Source: Clostridium sp. DL-VIII (GTDB lineage Bacteria > Bacillota > Clostridia > Clostridiales > Clostridiaceae). From it: a stretch of 64,000 nucleotides of DNA. The notes under the pieces were generated by a model. It did no database searches and was not told where the DNA came from. It saw only the letters and a list, made by a program, of their open reading frames with translations. Of the stretch, positions 44,723 to 55,193 are shown piece by piece. The position numbers and the translations under genes were made by a program. Location: contig NZ_CM001240.1 of NCBI RefSeq assembly GCF_000230835.1, positions 5,846,279 to 5,910,278 of the forward strand, given 5' to 3'. The stretch's first letter is position 1; each line of letters starts with the position of its first letter.

Positions 44723-47700
44723 TTATATAATTACTTCTGCATTTTTCTTTATGTCCGCTATTATTCCCATAATATTTCTTGCATCATCCATATTATCTTT
44801 AAACAACTCAACTATGCTTCCAACGTTTCTAAATGGCTCCTGTTGCAATAGTTTATTATCATCTATAAGACCATTCTTAACTACATAGTCTACAATTAAT
44901 TTTACAAAGTGTATTTGCTTAGAATTCAATGACTGATTGTTTAAAAATTGTGAAAAAAGTTCATTGGCCGCGGTTCTATCTAAACCAACCAACTGCCTTA
45001 CTAACTTAGTAATTGGCATTTTACCAAATTCTTTTTCATAATCAGCTTGTGTTCCAAGGTCAGTCCACATAATAGTTTCAAGAGTCTTCAAGTCCTGTTT
45101 AGTTAATTGCTTATTATTTCTGAGCTTATATATAGCAAGCTCATTTTCGTGTTCTTTTAAATAATACTCCACCTTTTTCCTATAATTTTTAAGGTTATTA
45201 GCATTATACATGGCTTCATTTGATTCTTCTTTAATAATAAAATCATCAAAATGAGTATAATATGGCTTTTGATTTTCTTTTTCCAAGTACTTCAATAATT
45301 CCCTCAAAGCCAGTCTTACTTCATCAAGTTCAAAGATATCAACATCTTCCCAAAATTCTTCTGTTCTTACCTTATCAATTATGTATTTTTGTTCTTGAAC
45401 TTGAGGTATCGTTCCAAGCTTAGATAACTGCTCTGCTGTATCTATAACACTTTTTATAGGTCTTATCGCATTATTTCCTTGAAGATTTGCAAGCTCAATA
45501 AGATACATTACTAAATCAAATCTCTTCGCAAGTTCATCATCTTTTAATGAAGTTATAAGTGGCGAGATATTTTCTTTTATATCCTTAGTACTTACTGCTC
45601 CAAGATTTTCCCATTCTTGCTTATTCTTATACTTATGGACATAATATAAATTCATTCTAACTCTAAAATTATCTTCATTAAGAGTATTAATTGCCTTCAC
45701 TGCTTCTTCTAATAATTCACTTCTATGTTTTCTATACTCTTCTTCATCATATCTTATATCTTGAAGTTCTTTTATCAAATCTATCTTTAAATTAAATATT
45801 CTCTCACTTAGAGTTTGCCCTAAATTTCCGTCATATCCTTTTGGATTAGCCCTAAAGAAATCAAAGTTATTGCAGAAATCAAAAATTAAAAACTCCTTTT
45901 TATCTTGACCTATTCCTAATAAATCTGGACAAAGACGAGTTCCTCTGCCTATCATTTGCCAAAACTTAGTCTTAGACCTTACCTTCTTAAAGAAAACAAG
46001 ATTTAATATTTCAGGAATATCTATGCCCGTATCAAGCATATCCACACTAATAGCTATCTGAGGTTCTTTATTTTTATCTGAAAAATCATCAATTAAGGTT
46101 TCAACATAGTTTACCTTATTATCTATTACTTTTGAAAAATGCGTTCCAAATTCTTTACATACTACATCCAATCTTTCTTTTATCGCTTCTGCATGTTTAT
46201 GATTTTTAGCAAATATAATAGTTTTTCCTATTTTCTCATTACCTTCTATTTTTATTCCTTTTTCCATTAGCTTATTGATTACCAAATCTATTGTGTTAGC
46301 ATTGAATAACCATTCATTTATAGCAGTATTACTAATTTCTTCTCCAATATTTTCATCATCATCGAACTTTTCTTCATATTCTTCTTTATCTTCATCTGAC
46401 AATTCATCATACTTGATTCCATCTTCCATTACTTTAGACTTAACTTCTATAGTCCTATAATCAACAAGATATTCATCTTCTACTGCCTTTTTAAGTTCAT
46501 ATGCATATGTAGGTACCCCATTTTCCATATCAAAAATAGTATAAGTATTCTTATCTATTTCATCCTTTGGAGTCGCTGTAAGACCTAATAAAAAGGCATC
46601 AAAATAATCAAATATAGCCTTATATTTTTTATAAATGCTTCTATGAGACTCATCAACAATAATTAAATCAAAATGCCCACATGTAAATAATCTTTTTCCA
46701 TCTTTAGACTTTGTATCATCAATAGCATTCATCATTGTAGGATAAGTCGAAAATATCATTCTTGCTTCTTCTGGATTATCTCTATTATCAAGTAAATTAC
46801 ATAACGCTAAATCTGGCAGTAACTTAGAAAAATTATTTTTAGCTTGCTTTACTAATGCAGTTCTGTCTGCCAAGAATAGGACATTCTTAATCCAGTTGTG
46901 TCTTGATAAAACATCAACTATAGATATAGCAGTTCTTGTTTTACCTGTACCTGTCCCCATAACTAATAATAATTTCCTTTGTCTTCTTTCTAACGACTCA
47001 CATACTGCTGTAATAGCTTCCTTTTGATAATATCTATTTGATATTATTTCCTTTATCTTAACATCCCTTAATCCCTTTCGACTGCTTCTTCTATCAATCA
47101 TTAATTGAAGTTCATCTTTCTTAAAGAAACCATAAACTCTTCTCTCAGAATATCCATTATAATCATCCCATATATAACTTTCAAATCCATTCGTAAAGAA
47201 TATTACTGGTCTTTGATTATATTGTTTTTCTAAGCAATCTGCATATAATTTAGCCTGTTGCTGTCCAATTTTAGGGTCTTTGCTTGTCCTCTTGGCTTCT
47301 ATAATAGCTATTGGTTTACCATTATCACCATATAGGACATAATCAGCATATCCTTTTTCAGCACTATTAGGCATACCAAAAAGTTCAACTTCTTCACCTA
47401 CATCTTTTTTGAAGTCCCATCCTGCAAGTTTAAGTTCAACATCTATATAAATCTTTCTTGTCTTAAATTCACTTATTTCATCTATATTAAAATCGTAATT
47501 TTCGGTATTATCTTTTCTCTTTTGTGTAAGCTCTTTTCTTAAGTTTTCATTTTCTTTAATAATTTCTTCAAGCTTTTTGTCTTTTGAGCTTAATTTTTCA
47601 TATAAATCCTTAAGCTCTTCTGGTCTTGTCCTTTTTTCTTCTCCCTTTAGCAGAACTTCTTCATCAAACTCTTTCTCTTTAAAATCAGCACTATAACAAT

Positions 47701-48070
47701 AATCAATCCAGTTTATAAATTGATATAAGTTATGTAAAGAAAGAATTGCTTCTTCCCTTGATATATTGGAACTTGTATGTACTGCTACATTACCAAGCTT
47801 AATAACAAACTTAAGCATTGGTAACATTTCACTATCAATAAGCTCTACAAAACTATTATTATGAATTAAACTGCTTATATTGTCTTGATAAGGTAAATTT
47901 AAGTCTTCATCATATGAATATACCCATTTTACAGCAAGTTCTAAAGCTCTTCTACTTAAAATTGCACAAGTAGCCGGACTTACTAATATGCTTTTTTCTG
48001 CTTCAATACAAGAATTTGAAAAACTATTAAATTCCTTTTTATCTTTTAAAAACTCAAAGTTAGTACACAA
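44723..48070 (-). CDS. hsdR: type I restriction enzyme R subunit
   Basis: About 1115 aa; TTG at 48070 preferred (GAGGTGG six bases upstream; a GTG at 48079 lacks a ribosome site). N-terminal DUF4145-like helices, then a coiled coil, the nuclease core (YADYVLYG ... IAIIEAKR, near 240-260), Walker A MGTGTGKTRTA (near 365), VDESHRS (DEAH, near 460), LTATPKDE and QMIGRGTR. All motifs for DNA translocation and cutting are present. It is the last gene of the hsdM-hsdS-xer-hsdS'-X-hsdR cluster. Confidence 0.93.
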   Translation of the reverse strand: MCTNFEFLKDKKEFNSFSNSCIEAEKSILVSPATCAILSRRALELAVKWVYSYDEDLNLPYQDNISSLIHNNSFVELIDSEMLPMLKFVIKLGNVAVHTSSNISREEAILSLHNLYQFINWIDYCYSADFKEKEFDEEVLLKGEEKRTRPEELKDLYEKLSSKDKKLEEIIKENENLRKELTQKRKDNTENYDFNIDEISEFKTRKIYIDVELKLAGWDFKKDVGEEVELFGMPNSAEKGYADYVLYGDNGKPIAIIEAKRTSKDPKIGQQQAKLYADCLEKQYNQRPVIFFTNGFESYIWDDYNGYSERRVYGFFKKDELQLMIDRRSSRKGLRDVKIKEIISNRYYQKEAITAVCESLERRQRKLLLVMGTGTGKTRTAISIVDVLSRHNWIKNVLFLADRTALVKQAKNNFSKLLPDLALCNLLDNRDNPEEARMIFSTYPTMMNAIDDTKSKDGKRLFTCGHFDLIIVDESHRSIYKKYKAIFDYFDAFLLGLTATPKDEIDKNTYTIFDMENGVPTYAYELKKAVEDEYLVDYRTIEVKSKVMEDGIKYDELSDEDKEEYEEKFDDDENIGEEISNTAINEWLFNANTIDLVINKLMEKGIKIEGNEKIGKTIIFAKNHKHAEAIKERLDVVCKEFGTHFSKVIDNKVNYVETLIDDFSDKNKEPQIAISVDMLDTGIDIPEILNLVFFKKVRSKTKFWQMIGRGTRLCPDLLGIGQDKKEFLIFDFCNNFDFFRANPKGYDGNLGQTLSERIFNLKIDLIKELQDIRYDEEEYRKHRSELLEEAVKAINTLNEDNFRVRMNLYYVHKYKNKQEWENLGAVSTKDIKENISPLITSLKDDELAKRFDLVMYLIELANLQGNNAIRPIKSVIDTAEQLSKLGTIPQVQEQKYIIDKVRTEEFWEDVDIFELDEVRLALRELLKYLEKENQKPYYTHFDDFIIKEESNEAMYNANNLKNYRKKVEYYLKEHENELAIYKLRNNKQLTKQDLKTLETIMWTDLGTQADYEKEFGKMPITKLVRQLVGLDRTAANELFSQFLNNQSLNSKQIHFVKLIVDYVVKNGLIDDNKLLQQEPFRNVGSIVELFKDNMDDARNIMGIIADIKKNAEVII

Positions 48071-48084
48071 TTTTACCACCTCAT

Positions 48085-48645
48085 TTAGTTAATTTTCAAT
48101 AAAAGTGGTAATAATGTTGTTCCAACATCAACACCTTTATCTGCTATCCACTTAATTACAGATTTACAACTTTCCCACTTCTTGGTTTTTCTATCATCCG
48201 ATTTCACAATACCCTCTATATAATTTATTTTGTCTAAAATTTCTTGAATTTCGAGTTCACTTAAAGATGTCATATTCTCTACCTTTTTTCTTGCATCTTC
48301 AAAATTAATGTTTATATTAATTTGATTTATATTACTATTACTATTAGACAAAGTTATTTTAGTATCTGGCTTTTGTTCATTGTTTGAATATCCATATGCT
48401 CTAAATGCAATTAATTTATTTTTTATTACTATTAAATTATGCTTTAAACTTTCTCCGTTTACATCATCATAAAATCCAGATTCATGGAAATAACTATATA
48501 ATCCCTCCCCAAACTTATCAATATAACTATGATATCTTGATACAATTTCTTTATAATATTCATTTGTATACTTTTCGTTATCTATCAATTCTTCAATATC
48601 TTTAATATCTTCATCAACCATAAATTTAAATTCATCTCTCATCAT
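48085..48645 (-). CDS. unknown accessory protein between hsdS' and hsdR
   Basis: 186 aa. N-terminal helical domain; residues 96-113 are an Asn/Ile-alternating stretch (NSNSNINQININI); the C-terminal 70 residues (LSELEIQEILDKINYIEGIVKS ... VIKWIADKGVDVGTTLLPLLLKI) form a module seen in many small defence-island proteins, with a hydrophobic end that may touch the membrane. It is six bases from hsdR and is probably co-expressed. The Asn/Ile motif recalls the 113- and 279-aa pair at 8042-9212. Confidence 0.6.
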   Translation of the reverse strand: MMRDEFKFMVDEDIKDIEELIDNEKYTNEYYKEIVSRYHSYIDKFGEGLYSYFHESGFYDDVNGESLKHNLIVIKNKLIAFRAYGYSNNEQKPDTKITLSNSNSNINQINININFEDARKKVENMTSLSELEIQEILDKINYIEGIVKSDDRKTKKWESCKSVIKWIADKGVDVGTTLLPLLLKIN

Positions 48646-48700
48646 TTATTTTCACCTCATTTAATATAACTTTCCTTTAAAATACCGCTGTATAAGTGAA

Positions 48701-49306
48701 CTAAAATCCTTTTCTAAATTGGATTAAATTTTCCTGTACTTCAAATTTCAATTTGTCGATTTGATTAACATAACTAACAAACTTCTTTTGTTTCTCTATT
48801 GGTGGAAAAATTATAGGAAATTCTTCTATATGCTCTTTATTTAACTGTCTTTTATCAATTCCTCCAACACAAACACTTCTAATATATCCTCTATATTCGT
48901 TACTTGTAAGAATAAATAAAATAAACTCATTTAATATTTCTTCTTTAAGTCTTATCAAATAAACATGCCCATTAATATTAGCACCATCATCTTCACCCAA
49001 ATACATAGATGCTCTACCTAAGCTACTATTTTCAGTATTTATTCTTCCTGTTTTAGTTATTAAAATATCTCTATGCTTTAAGCTACTTTTCAGCATTTTT
49101 TTATGAGTTTCTTTATCTATATATGCTATATCATCAAGAACCAATTTATTTTTCCAAACGTTTTGACTTCTAAAGAACATAATTCCATCATCCACATAAA
49201 CTTCACTGCCACCTTTAGGAGTATTACCGCTTAATATTTTTGTTGAAATATTCTTTAATTTTTTAACTTCCCATCCCATAGGATTATTAATTGGGTCTCC
49301 AAACAT
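48701..49306 (-). pseudogene. silent hsdS cassette (second target-recognition domain only)
   Basis: 201 aa, one TRD: MFGDPINNPMGWEVKKLKN ... KQKKFVSYVNQIDKLKFEVQENLI. The frame is open upstream of the ATG through KSQFIE, exactly as in the full hsdS. The usual C-terminal end (SSLIQRYFKGKLY) is present one frame off at about 48662-48700, so a 1-nt shift truncates it. A 26-bp identity with hsdS (49299-49324 versus 51024-51049) and a 20-bp identity (48740-48759 versus 50492-50511) flank the TRD. It serves as a donor for new specificity. Confidence 0.75.
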
Positions 49307-49331
49307 CTCGATAAATTGCGATTTACCAAAA

Positions 49332-50324
49332 TTAAGAAATATATTTTTTATGCGCTAATTTAACATTATTTTGATTTACCATTGCGTATTGCAGTGTTGT
49401 ATCAATCTTTTGATGTCCTAAAAGCTGTTGTACCTGTTCAATAGGCATACCTTTATCAATAGCTCTTGTTGCAAGTGTCCTTCTAAACTTATGAGGATGC
49501 ACTTTATTAATATTAAGTTTTCTTCCCAATTGCCTCATTCTAATTTCAACGCCACTAATTTGTAACCTATTATACGGCTTTAATAATGTAACAAATAATG
49601 CTATATTATCATCATTTCTGCTATTTAAATAATTTTGTAAATGTATTTTAGTTTTAGCATCAAAATAAACTTTTCTCTCCTTATCACCTTTTCCAAGCAC
49701 AATACATTCTCTTTCATTAAAATCTATATCATTAATATTAAGCCTTACTAATTCACCAACGCGCATTCCTGTAGAATTCAATAAATCAATCATTGCTAAA
49801 TCACGCAAATTTACGCAATTATCACGCATAATTTCTAAGTTTTCATCACTATAAGTTTCTTTTACCACCTTTGGTGTCTTAATTTTATGAATACGTCTTA
49901 CAGGACTTTTTATAATATAATTTTCATCTTCAAGCCATGAAAAAAAGCTTGATAGAATCCTTCTAATATTATCAATACTTACTTTACTGCAAGAATTTTT
50001 TTTATAATAATTAGATAAATATTCTCTTAAATCTTCGGTTGTAATATGTTTTACTGGTTTCCTTATAGTATTTAACATATTTTCTATTGTTGATTTATAA
50101 TATTTAATAGATTTTTCTGAGCACCCCTCTACACCTTTAGCACAAATAAAAATATTTATATAATCCAATTCCTCTTTTTGTTTCTTTGTACCTGCTTGTC
50201 CATCGTTCAGTAATGTCAATTCATATAAACTGTGTACTAATACTTTATGCAATTCTTCTATTTGCATATTATTAAGAATACATGCCATTCTTTGCTCTAT
50301 CTCAGTAATAATTTTTTCTACCAT
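49332..50324 (-). CDS. tyrosine recombinase of the hsdS locus
   Basis: 330 aa, full length. N-terminal SAM-like arm (about 55-150), catalytic STGMRVGELVRL (Arg), GKGDKERKVY (Lys), HPHKFRRTLAT (H-x-x-R), LLGHQKIDTTLQYAMV (His, Tyr). Such recombinases beside hsdS cassettes rearrange specificity genes and cause phase variation. Its stop lies seven bases from the 26-bp repeat of the silent cassette. Confidence 0.9.
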   Translation of the reverse strand: MVEKIITEIEQRMACILNNMQIEELHKVLVHSLYELTLLNDGQAGTKKQKEELDYINIFICAKGVEGCSEKSIKYYKSTIENMLNTIRKPVKHITTEDLREYLSNYYKKNSCSKVSIDNIRRILSSFFSWLEDENYIIKSPVRRIHKIKTPKVVKETYSDENLEIMRDNCVNLRDLAMIDLLNSTGMRVGELVRLNINDIDFNERECIVLGKGDKERKVYFDAKTKIHLQNYLNSRNDDNIALFVTLLKPYNRLQISGVEIRMRQLGRKLNINKVHPHKFRRTLATRAIDKGMPIEQVQQLLGHQKIDTTLQYAMVNQNNVKLAHKKYIS

Positions 50325-50410
50325 AATACATCTCCCTATTTATTAAATATTATGATATATTGCCAATTATCATTGAAATTATACTTATTTTAATACCATC
50401 ATTTAGATTG

Positions 50411-51562
50411 CTAATTAAATAATTCACCTTTAAACGCTCTTTGCATTAATGAATTAAAGTTGTTTTCCATTTCTTCTAAGCTCTTTTGCATTTCAAATTT
50501 CAATTTGTCGACTTGCTTAACAAAGTCTGCAAATTGGTTTTGAAGTTCTATTGGTGGTAAATAAAATTTAATTTGTTTCATTGAACCTAATACTAAATCC
50601 CGATTTGCAATACCCTTTGTTAGTCTTTGGGATTGTTGATAGCAATATGCAGAATTAAGCATATTCTCAAAAAAGATTCCATCTAAATCTTTCTCAAATT
50701 TCAGCACTGCAATATGTACCCAATTTGCAAATTTTTTATCAGTATCTATATACTTTGCAATACCTGTTGTTCCGCCCTTAGAGTATAGTACATCTCCTTT
50801 TTCAGGTTCACACTTTTTTATAAAAGTCTCGTAGTCATCTTCGGAAATATATTTAGCTGTATCCCAATTAATATAACCATCCACAATGTTTCTCACTGAT
50901 ATAAATGGTATTCCTTTATCTTTTTCAACATAATTAGGTGACGCATGGGGACCATCTTTAACATAATAACAACTATCCCCTATAGTTGTTTCTTTCCATC
51001 CCATAGGATTCTTTGATGGGTCACCAAACATCTCGATAAATTGCGATTTGACTAATTCATCTAAAGCTTCCATTTGAGCTTTTCTCTTATCTATTAATTC
51101 TTGAGATTTATTTAATACTTTTGCTACTTTTTCCTGAACTTTTAAATCTGGAACTGGAACTAAGATATCATCAAAATACTTCTTAGTAATATGTTTCATT
51201 GTAGAACCGTGCATATATTTCATTGCCTTTTCTAAACACATTCCTACCATAAATTTATAATATTGCTTATTTACATTTATTTTGTCAAATACAACTTTAA
51301 ATATATGTTGATTTAAAACCGCCTCGCTTTTATTCCATTCATAAATTCCAATACTTGCAGACCATGATATTAATATATCTCCTGTTTTCACTATGTATTT
51401 TTCATTTATATCTTTATTAAAATAATTTAATTCATCACTACTATTGGTCAAATTTTGTATTCTTATTATTGGCTTACCTTGATTCTCCCAATCTTCTGGC
51501 TTAAACGCATAACCATTGATATATGTTGCAATATTTCCTAACTTTAAATATTCAATACTCAT
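50411..51562 (-). CDS. hsdS: type I restriction specificity subunit
   Basis: About 383 aa; ATG at 51562 (MSIEYLKLG) with GAGGT. Two TRDs (about 5-150 and 195-345), each followed by a conserved helix (KVAKVLNKSQELIDKRKAQMEALDELVKSQFIEMFGDP; NQFADFVKQVDKLKFEMQKSLEEME). It decides the DNA sequence methylated and cut by the complex. It starts 4 bp after the hsdM stop. Confidence 0.93.
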   Translation of the reverse strand: MSIEYLKLGNIATYINGYAFKPEDWENQGKPIIRIQNLTNSSDELNYFNKDINEKYIVKTGDILISWSASIGIYEWNKSEAVLNQHIFKVVFDKINVNKQYYKFMVGMCLEKAMKYMHGSTMKHITKKYFDDILVPVPDLKVQEKVAKVLNKSQELIDKRKAQMEALDELVKSQFIEMFGDPSKNPMGWKETTIGDSCYYVKDGPHASPNYVEKDKGIPFISVRNIVDGYINWDTAKYISEDDYETFIKKCEPEKGDVLYSKGGTTGIAKYIDTDKKFANWVHIAVLKFEKDLDGIFFENMLNSAYCYQQSQRLTKGIANRDLVLGSMKQIKFYLPPIELQNQFADFVKQVDKLKFEMQKSLEEMENNFNSLMQRAFKGELFN

Positions 51563-51566
51563 AAAG

Positions 51567-53024
51567 TTATACCTCAATCATTCTTTCTAATTCATCCAAT
51601 CCTTGAGCTATATTTTTCTCAAGTTCCTTAACTTTGTTCAAAATGACCTTAGGCTCATCATAAACCACTTCTTCATATTCAATTTCCTTATACTTATTAA
51701 TAGATAAGTCATATCCATTTTCCCTTATCTCTTCAACAGGTACAAAGAAGCTTTGTTCTGTTCTCTTTCTATCAGTTTCACCTTCTAAGTTGTTAAACCT
51801 TGATACTATATCCGGTATATCATTAGCTTCAACTTCACTTCTCTTATCATCTAAAGAATATCCATCTGCTTTCATATCATAGAACCATACTTTATCAGTT
51901 CCACCAGTACCAGTCTTAGTGAATATCATAATAGCTGTTGAAACTCCTGCATATGGCTTAAATACACCACTTGGCATAGATATTATAGCTTCAAGTTTAT
52001 GCTTCTCCACAATTTCTTCCCTAATACTCTTGTGTCCTCCTGTTGAACCAAATAATACTCCATCAGGTACTATAGATGCACATCGTCCCCCAGTTTTTAA
52101 TATTCTTAGGAATAAAGCTAAGAATAAAAGTTCCGTCTTTTTAGTTTTAGTTATTTTTAAAAGGTCAGCTGATACAGCTTCATAATCTAAACTTCCTTTA
52201 AATGGCGGATTGGCAAGGACTAAGGTATACTTTTCCTTATCAGTATTTGCTTCTGAAAGTGAATCCTTATACTCTATATTAGGATTATCTACACCATGAA
52301 GCATCATGTTCATAGCTCCAATTCTAAGCATAGTTCTATCCATATCAAAACCATTAAACATCATATTATTAAAATGTTCTTTTAATTCACTTACTAAAAA
52401 TAAATCATTATGATTTTCTCTTAAATATTCTTGTGATTGAACTAAGAATCCACCACTTCCAAATGCAGGGTCAACAATTATATCTGATGGTGTTGGCTTC
52501 ATTAATTTAACAATCATATCTATAATGTGTCGTGGAGTTCTAAATTGTCCATTTGTTCCTGCTGTTGCTACTTTTGATAATAAATATTCATAAAGGTCTC
52601 CCTTAGTATCTCCTTCTGCCATATCTATATTATCTATACCTGTTACTATTTTTGATAGCATTAGTGGCGTAGGTATCTTAAATATTGCATCTCCCATATA
52701 TTTTGAATATGCAGATGCTTCATCACCATGGAGATTTTTTATAAACGGAAAAACTTCTTCTGCAAATATTCTATACATTTCTCCTGCTTCTTCATTTTTA
52801 AATTTACTCCATCTTAAATGTTGCTTATCCTTAGGAAATGCTCCTTCAAAATCTATTCCTAAAAATACCGCTTCATTTTCCTTTATAGTTTCATTATCAT
52901 CTAAACCTTTTATAAATAAAAGATATGTGAACTGCTCTATTACTTCTAATGGATTAGTAATTCCACCTGTCCAGAAAGTTTCCCAAATTCTATCTACTTT
53001 ACTTCGTAATTCACCTGTAATCAT
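51567..53024 (-). CDS. hsdM: type I restriction N6-adenine methyltransferase subunit
   Basis: About 485 aa from ATG at 53024 (GGAGG upstream). HsdM N-terminal helical domain, then SAM site DPAFGSGGFLVQS (near 185) and catalytic LANPPFKGS (NPPF, near 265). It methylates host DNA for protection and is the core of the R-M complex. First gene of the operon; no close promoter change is seen. Confidence 0.95.
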   Translation of the reverse strand: MITGELRSKVDRIWETFWTGGITNPLEVIEQFTYLLFIKGLDDNETIKENEAVFLGIDFEGAFPKDKQHLRWSKFKNEEAGEMYRIFAEEVFPFIKNLHGDEASAYSKYMGDAIFKIPTPLMLSKIVTGIDNIDMAEGDTKGDLYEYLLSKVATAGTNGQFRTPRHIIDMIVKLMKPTPSDIIVDPAFGSGGFLVQSQEYLRENHNDLFLVSELKEHFNNMMFNGFDMDRTMLRIGAMNMMLHGVDNPNIEYKDSLSEANTDKEKYTLVLANPPFKGSLDYEAVSADLLKITKTKKTELLFLALFLRILKTGGRCASIVPDGVLFGSTGGHKSIREEIVEKHKLEAIISMPSGVFKPYAGVSTAIMIFTKTGTGGTDKVWFYDMKADGYSLDDKRSEVEANDIPDIVSRFNNLEGETDRKRTEQSFFVPVEEIRENGYDLSINKYKEIEYEEVVYDEPKVILNKVKELEKNIAQGLDELERMIEV

Positions 53025-53120
53025 ATGTTTTCCTCCAGTATACTTTATATATTTAATTGTACTATATGAAATCATTATTTTCCATTTTATATATATGATT
53101 TTATTAATTTAAATTATATA

Positions 53121-53150
53121 CAAAAACAGGCAGTTAAATAACACCGCCTG
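53121..53150 (-). terminator. terminator of the 152-aa gene
   Basis: CAGGCGG...CTGCCTG on the minus strand, followed by TTTTTG. It separates this gene from hsdM. Confidence 0.7.
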
Positions 53151-53167
53151 CAATATATAAGTTAATA

Positions 53168-53626
53168 CTATATACTTAAAATTTTCCAATAAATAAATGT
53201 ATGACTTTCAAATTCTGCTTTTAATAAAGTTTCAAATTTCTCTCTTGTATCACAGACTTCAAGCTCTATCTCTTCGTTAAGTTTTTGTAAATCATCTATA
53301 CTATTAGCATTAAAATAAGATTCAGTGTAATACTCAATATATCCATTATTGAGTATTTTATTGCAATGTTCAACAAATCTCTCAATCATGTCTCTATTCA
53401 ATATTACTTTCTCAGAATTAATTTTATCTCCATCTCTACATTCTTTTCTCAGCCATTCATCAGTCCACTTCTGAAAATTTATATTAAATAATCCTATCTC
53501 ACTTTCCTCACAATCGTCTTCTTCTAAATAATCTTCTAATTCATCAACCGTTTTAAAAATCATATTCTCGTATTTGCTTACTCCAACTATATATCCCACT
53601 ATAACTTGTCTCCTTTTTAATAGCAA
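53168..53626 (-). CDS. unknown protein, 152 aa
   Basis: Acidic alpha/beta protein (VDELEDYLEEDDCEESEIGLFN; WTDEWLRKECRDGDKINSEKVILN). ATG at 53626, with AAAAAGGAGAC just upstream. No family is recognised. Last of three linked genes (55193 to 53168) that, on the inferred donor circle, follow the 442-aa gene. Confidence 0.5.
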   Translation of the reverse strand: MLLKRRQVIVGYIVGVSKYENMIFKTVDELEDYLEEDDCEESEIGLFNINFQKWTDEWLRKECRDGDKINSEKVILNRDMIERFVEHCNKILNNGYIEYYTESYFNANSIDDLQKLNEEIELEVCDTREKFETLLKAEFESHTFIYWKILSI

Positions 53627-53640
53627 TTAATCCTTACAAC

Positions 53641-54411
53641 CTAACTATTTCCACTGTTATATAATTCAAAATTACTTTTTTTATTTTCATCTTTAAGAAA
53701 GTCTTTAATAATTATATCATTTAGCATTCCTTTTAATTTTTTAAATTTATTACTCTCACCATCTAAAAAAATTTCTACATAATGTTTAATTCCATGGAAC
53801 AATATCCAAAACATAACAATTATCCATATTGTTAATATTGTTAGTATTATAATATCATTTATATTTACTTTAACTTTTTTAGCCATTAACCCAAATGAAA
53901 ATGCCATTATAGGAAACAATGCCGATTTTGTTAGACTACTTAATGATTTAAATATTTTATTGCTAATTTGATGAAATTTTATCGCTGAATTGCATTGTTT
54001 AATTAACTCCTCAATTTTCTTTTGCTCATATACATAAAATTCATATTTTAATATATACCTAAGAATGTTTAGTCTCATTTCATATTTATTTATACGATTC
54101 TTATAATTCTTTTGTCCCTCTTTTTCAGATATATAAAATAATATTATAATTAATATGGCATGTACTATTGATGCTATTACCATTCCAATTTCCCAATATG
54201 GAGTTTTTATAAAATTTTCTCCACATAAAATTTTTATAAAAACTAATACTATTACAGATATAAGTGCTACTATTGCTAATCCAAAAAAAATTGTTACTCT
54301 TACATTTTCCTTAAAAAAATCAATCCATTTTTTATGCTTAAGCATTGGCTCACTTTTTTCTTTTTCAATATAAGCATTCATTATTAATAATATATAAGTA
54401 CTCATAAGCAC
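53641..54411 (-). CDS. membrane protein of unknown function, 256 aa
   Basis: Two N-terminal membrane helices (about 36-58 and 72-92), a long coiled-coil-like cytosolic part (EKEGQKNYKNRINKYEMRLNILRYILKYEFYVYEQKKIEELIKQC), then two more helices (about 160-178 and 188-208). The architecture fits a membrane effector, but no family is recognised. It is 14 bp from the next gene and shares its transcript. Confidence 0.55.
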   Translation of the reverse strand: MLMSTYILLIMNAYIEKEKSEPMLKHKKWIDFFKENVRVTIFFGLAIVALISVIVLVFIKILCGENFIKTPYWEIGMVIASIVHAILIIILFYISEKEGQKNYKNRINKYEMRLNILRYILKYEFYVYEQKKIEELIKQCNSAIKFHQISNKIFKSLSSLTKSALFPIMAFSFGLMAKKVKVNINDIIILTILTIWIIVMFWILFHGIKHYVEIFLDGESNKFKKLKGMLNDIIIKDFLKDENKKSNFELYNSGNS

Positions 54412-54437
54412 CTCTTCATTCCATAGAAAACTCCACT

Positions 54438-55193
54438 TTATTTAACTATACAAGGTTTAAAACTTACTTTTAGAATTACTTCTGAAGTAGACTCTATTAA
54501 AGTACAATCCATTTTGTAATCTTTTGAATTTTTCATTAAATAATTATATTCATCTTCATATTTTTTATGTATTTTAGGAAATATGAGCTCGTAATTATAA
54601 TTTGTTTCTACAAAATCTATTAACCTATTAAATAAATACATATTACTTAATTGAAAGATACTTTTTAGCCTAAAATAGTCTTTTTTATTCTGAAGCTTCT
54701 TATATTTTTTAAGATTAATTGAAGCTTCCATTTTATGTCCGTCATATGCTCTGAAGTTTTTTAATTCTAATGTTCTCTTTTCACCGCCTGTATCTTTAAT
54801 ACCTTCACATATTATGTTTGTATCTTTACTGCATACACAATTTATAAAAAGTTCATATACATGACCATCATCTCTCCATTCTAATTCAGTATAAAAATCT
54901 TTTGCATTCCATAATACAACATAGAAATTTTCTTCCAATTCATTTACATTTTTATTTGAGATATCAGCTCCATAATACTCTAAACAATTTAATAATTCTC
55001 CATAAGTAAAATGTTGCCCTCTATATTCCGTTCGTTTAGCATAAACTTCTAACACTTTTTTTATAATTTCTATTTTCTCAGTTTCCGATTTCAGTATCCA
55101 AATATGAGCTTTAACATTAATTTTTGCATCACCACGTGAAATCCATGTATCATCTTCATTAGGTGTAAAAAATTCTAAACATAATTCCGACAT
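54438..55193 (-). CDS. unknown protein, 251 aa
   Basis: ATG with GAGGTG. N-terminal beta part (LCLEFFTPNEDDTWISRGDAKINVKAHIWIL), charged helices in the middle (GGEKRTLELKNFRAYDGHKMEASINLKKYKKLQ), and a beta C-terminus. No family is recognised. It is the first gene inside the right end of the island; with the mini-element removed, an upstream frame stops immediately before its ATG. Confidence 0.55.
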   Translation of the reverse strand: MSELCLEFFTPNEDDTWISRGDAKINVKAHIWILKSETEKIEIIKKVLEVYAKRTEYRGQHFTYGELLNCLEYYGADISNKNVNELEENFYVVLWNAKDFYTELEWRDDGHVYELFINCVCSKDTNIICEGIKDTGGEKRTLELKNFRAYDGHKMEASINLKKYKKLQNKKDYFRLKSIFQLSNMYLFNRLIDFVETNYNYELIFPKIHKKYEDEYNYLMKNSKDYKMDCTLIESTSEVILKVSFKPCIVK

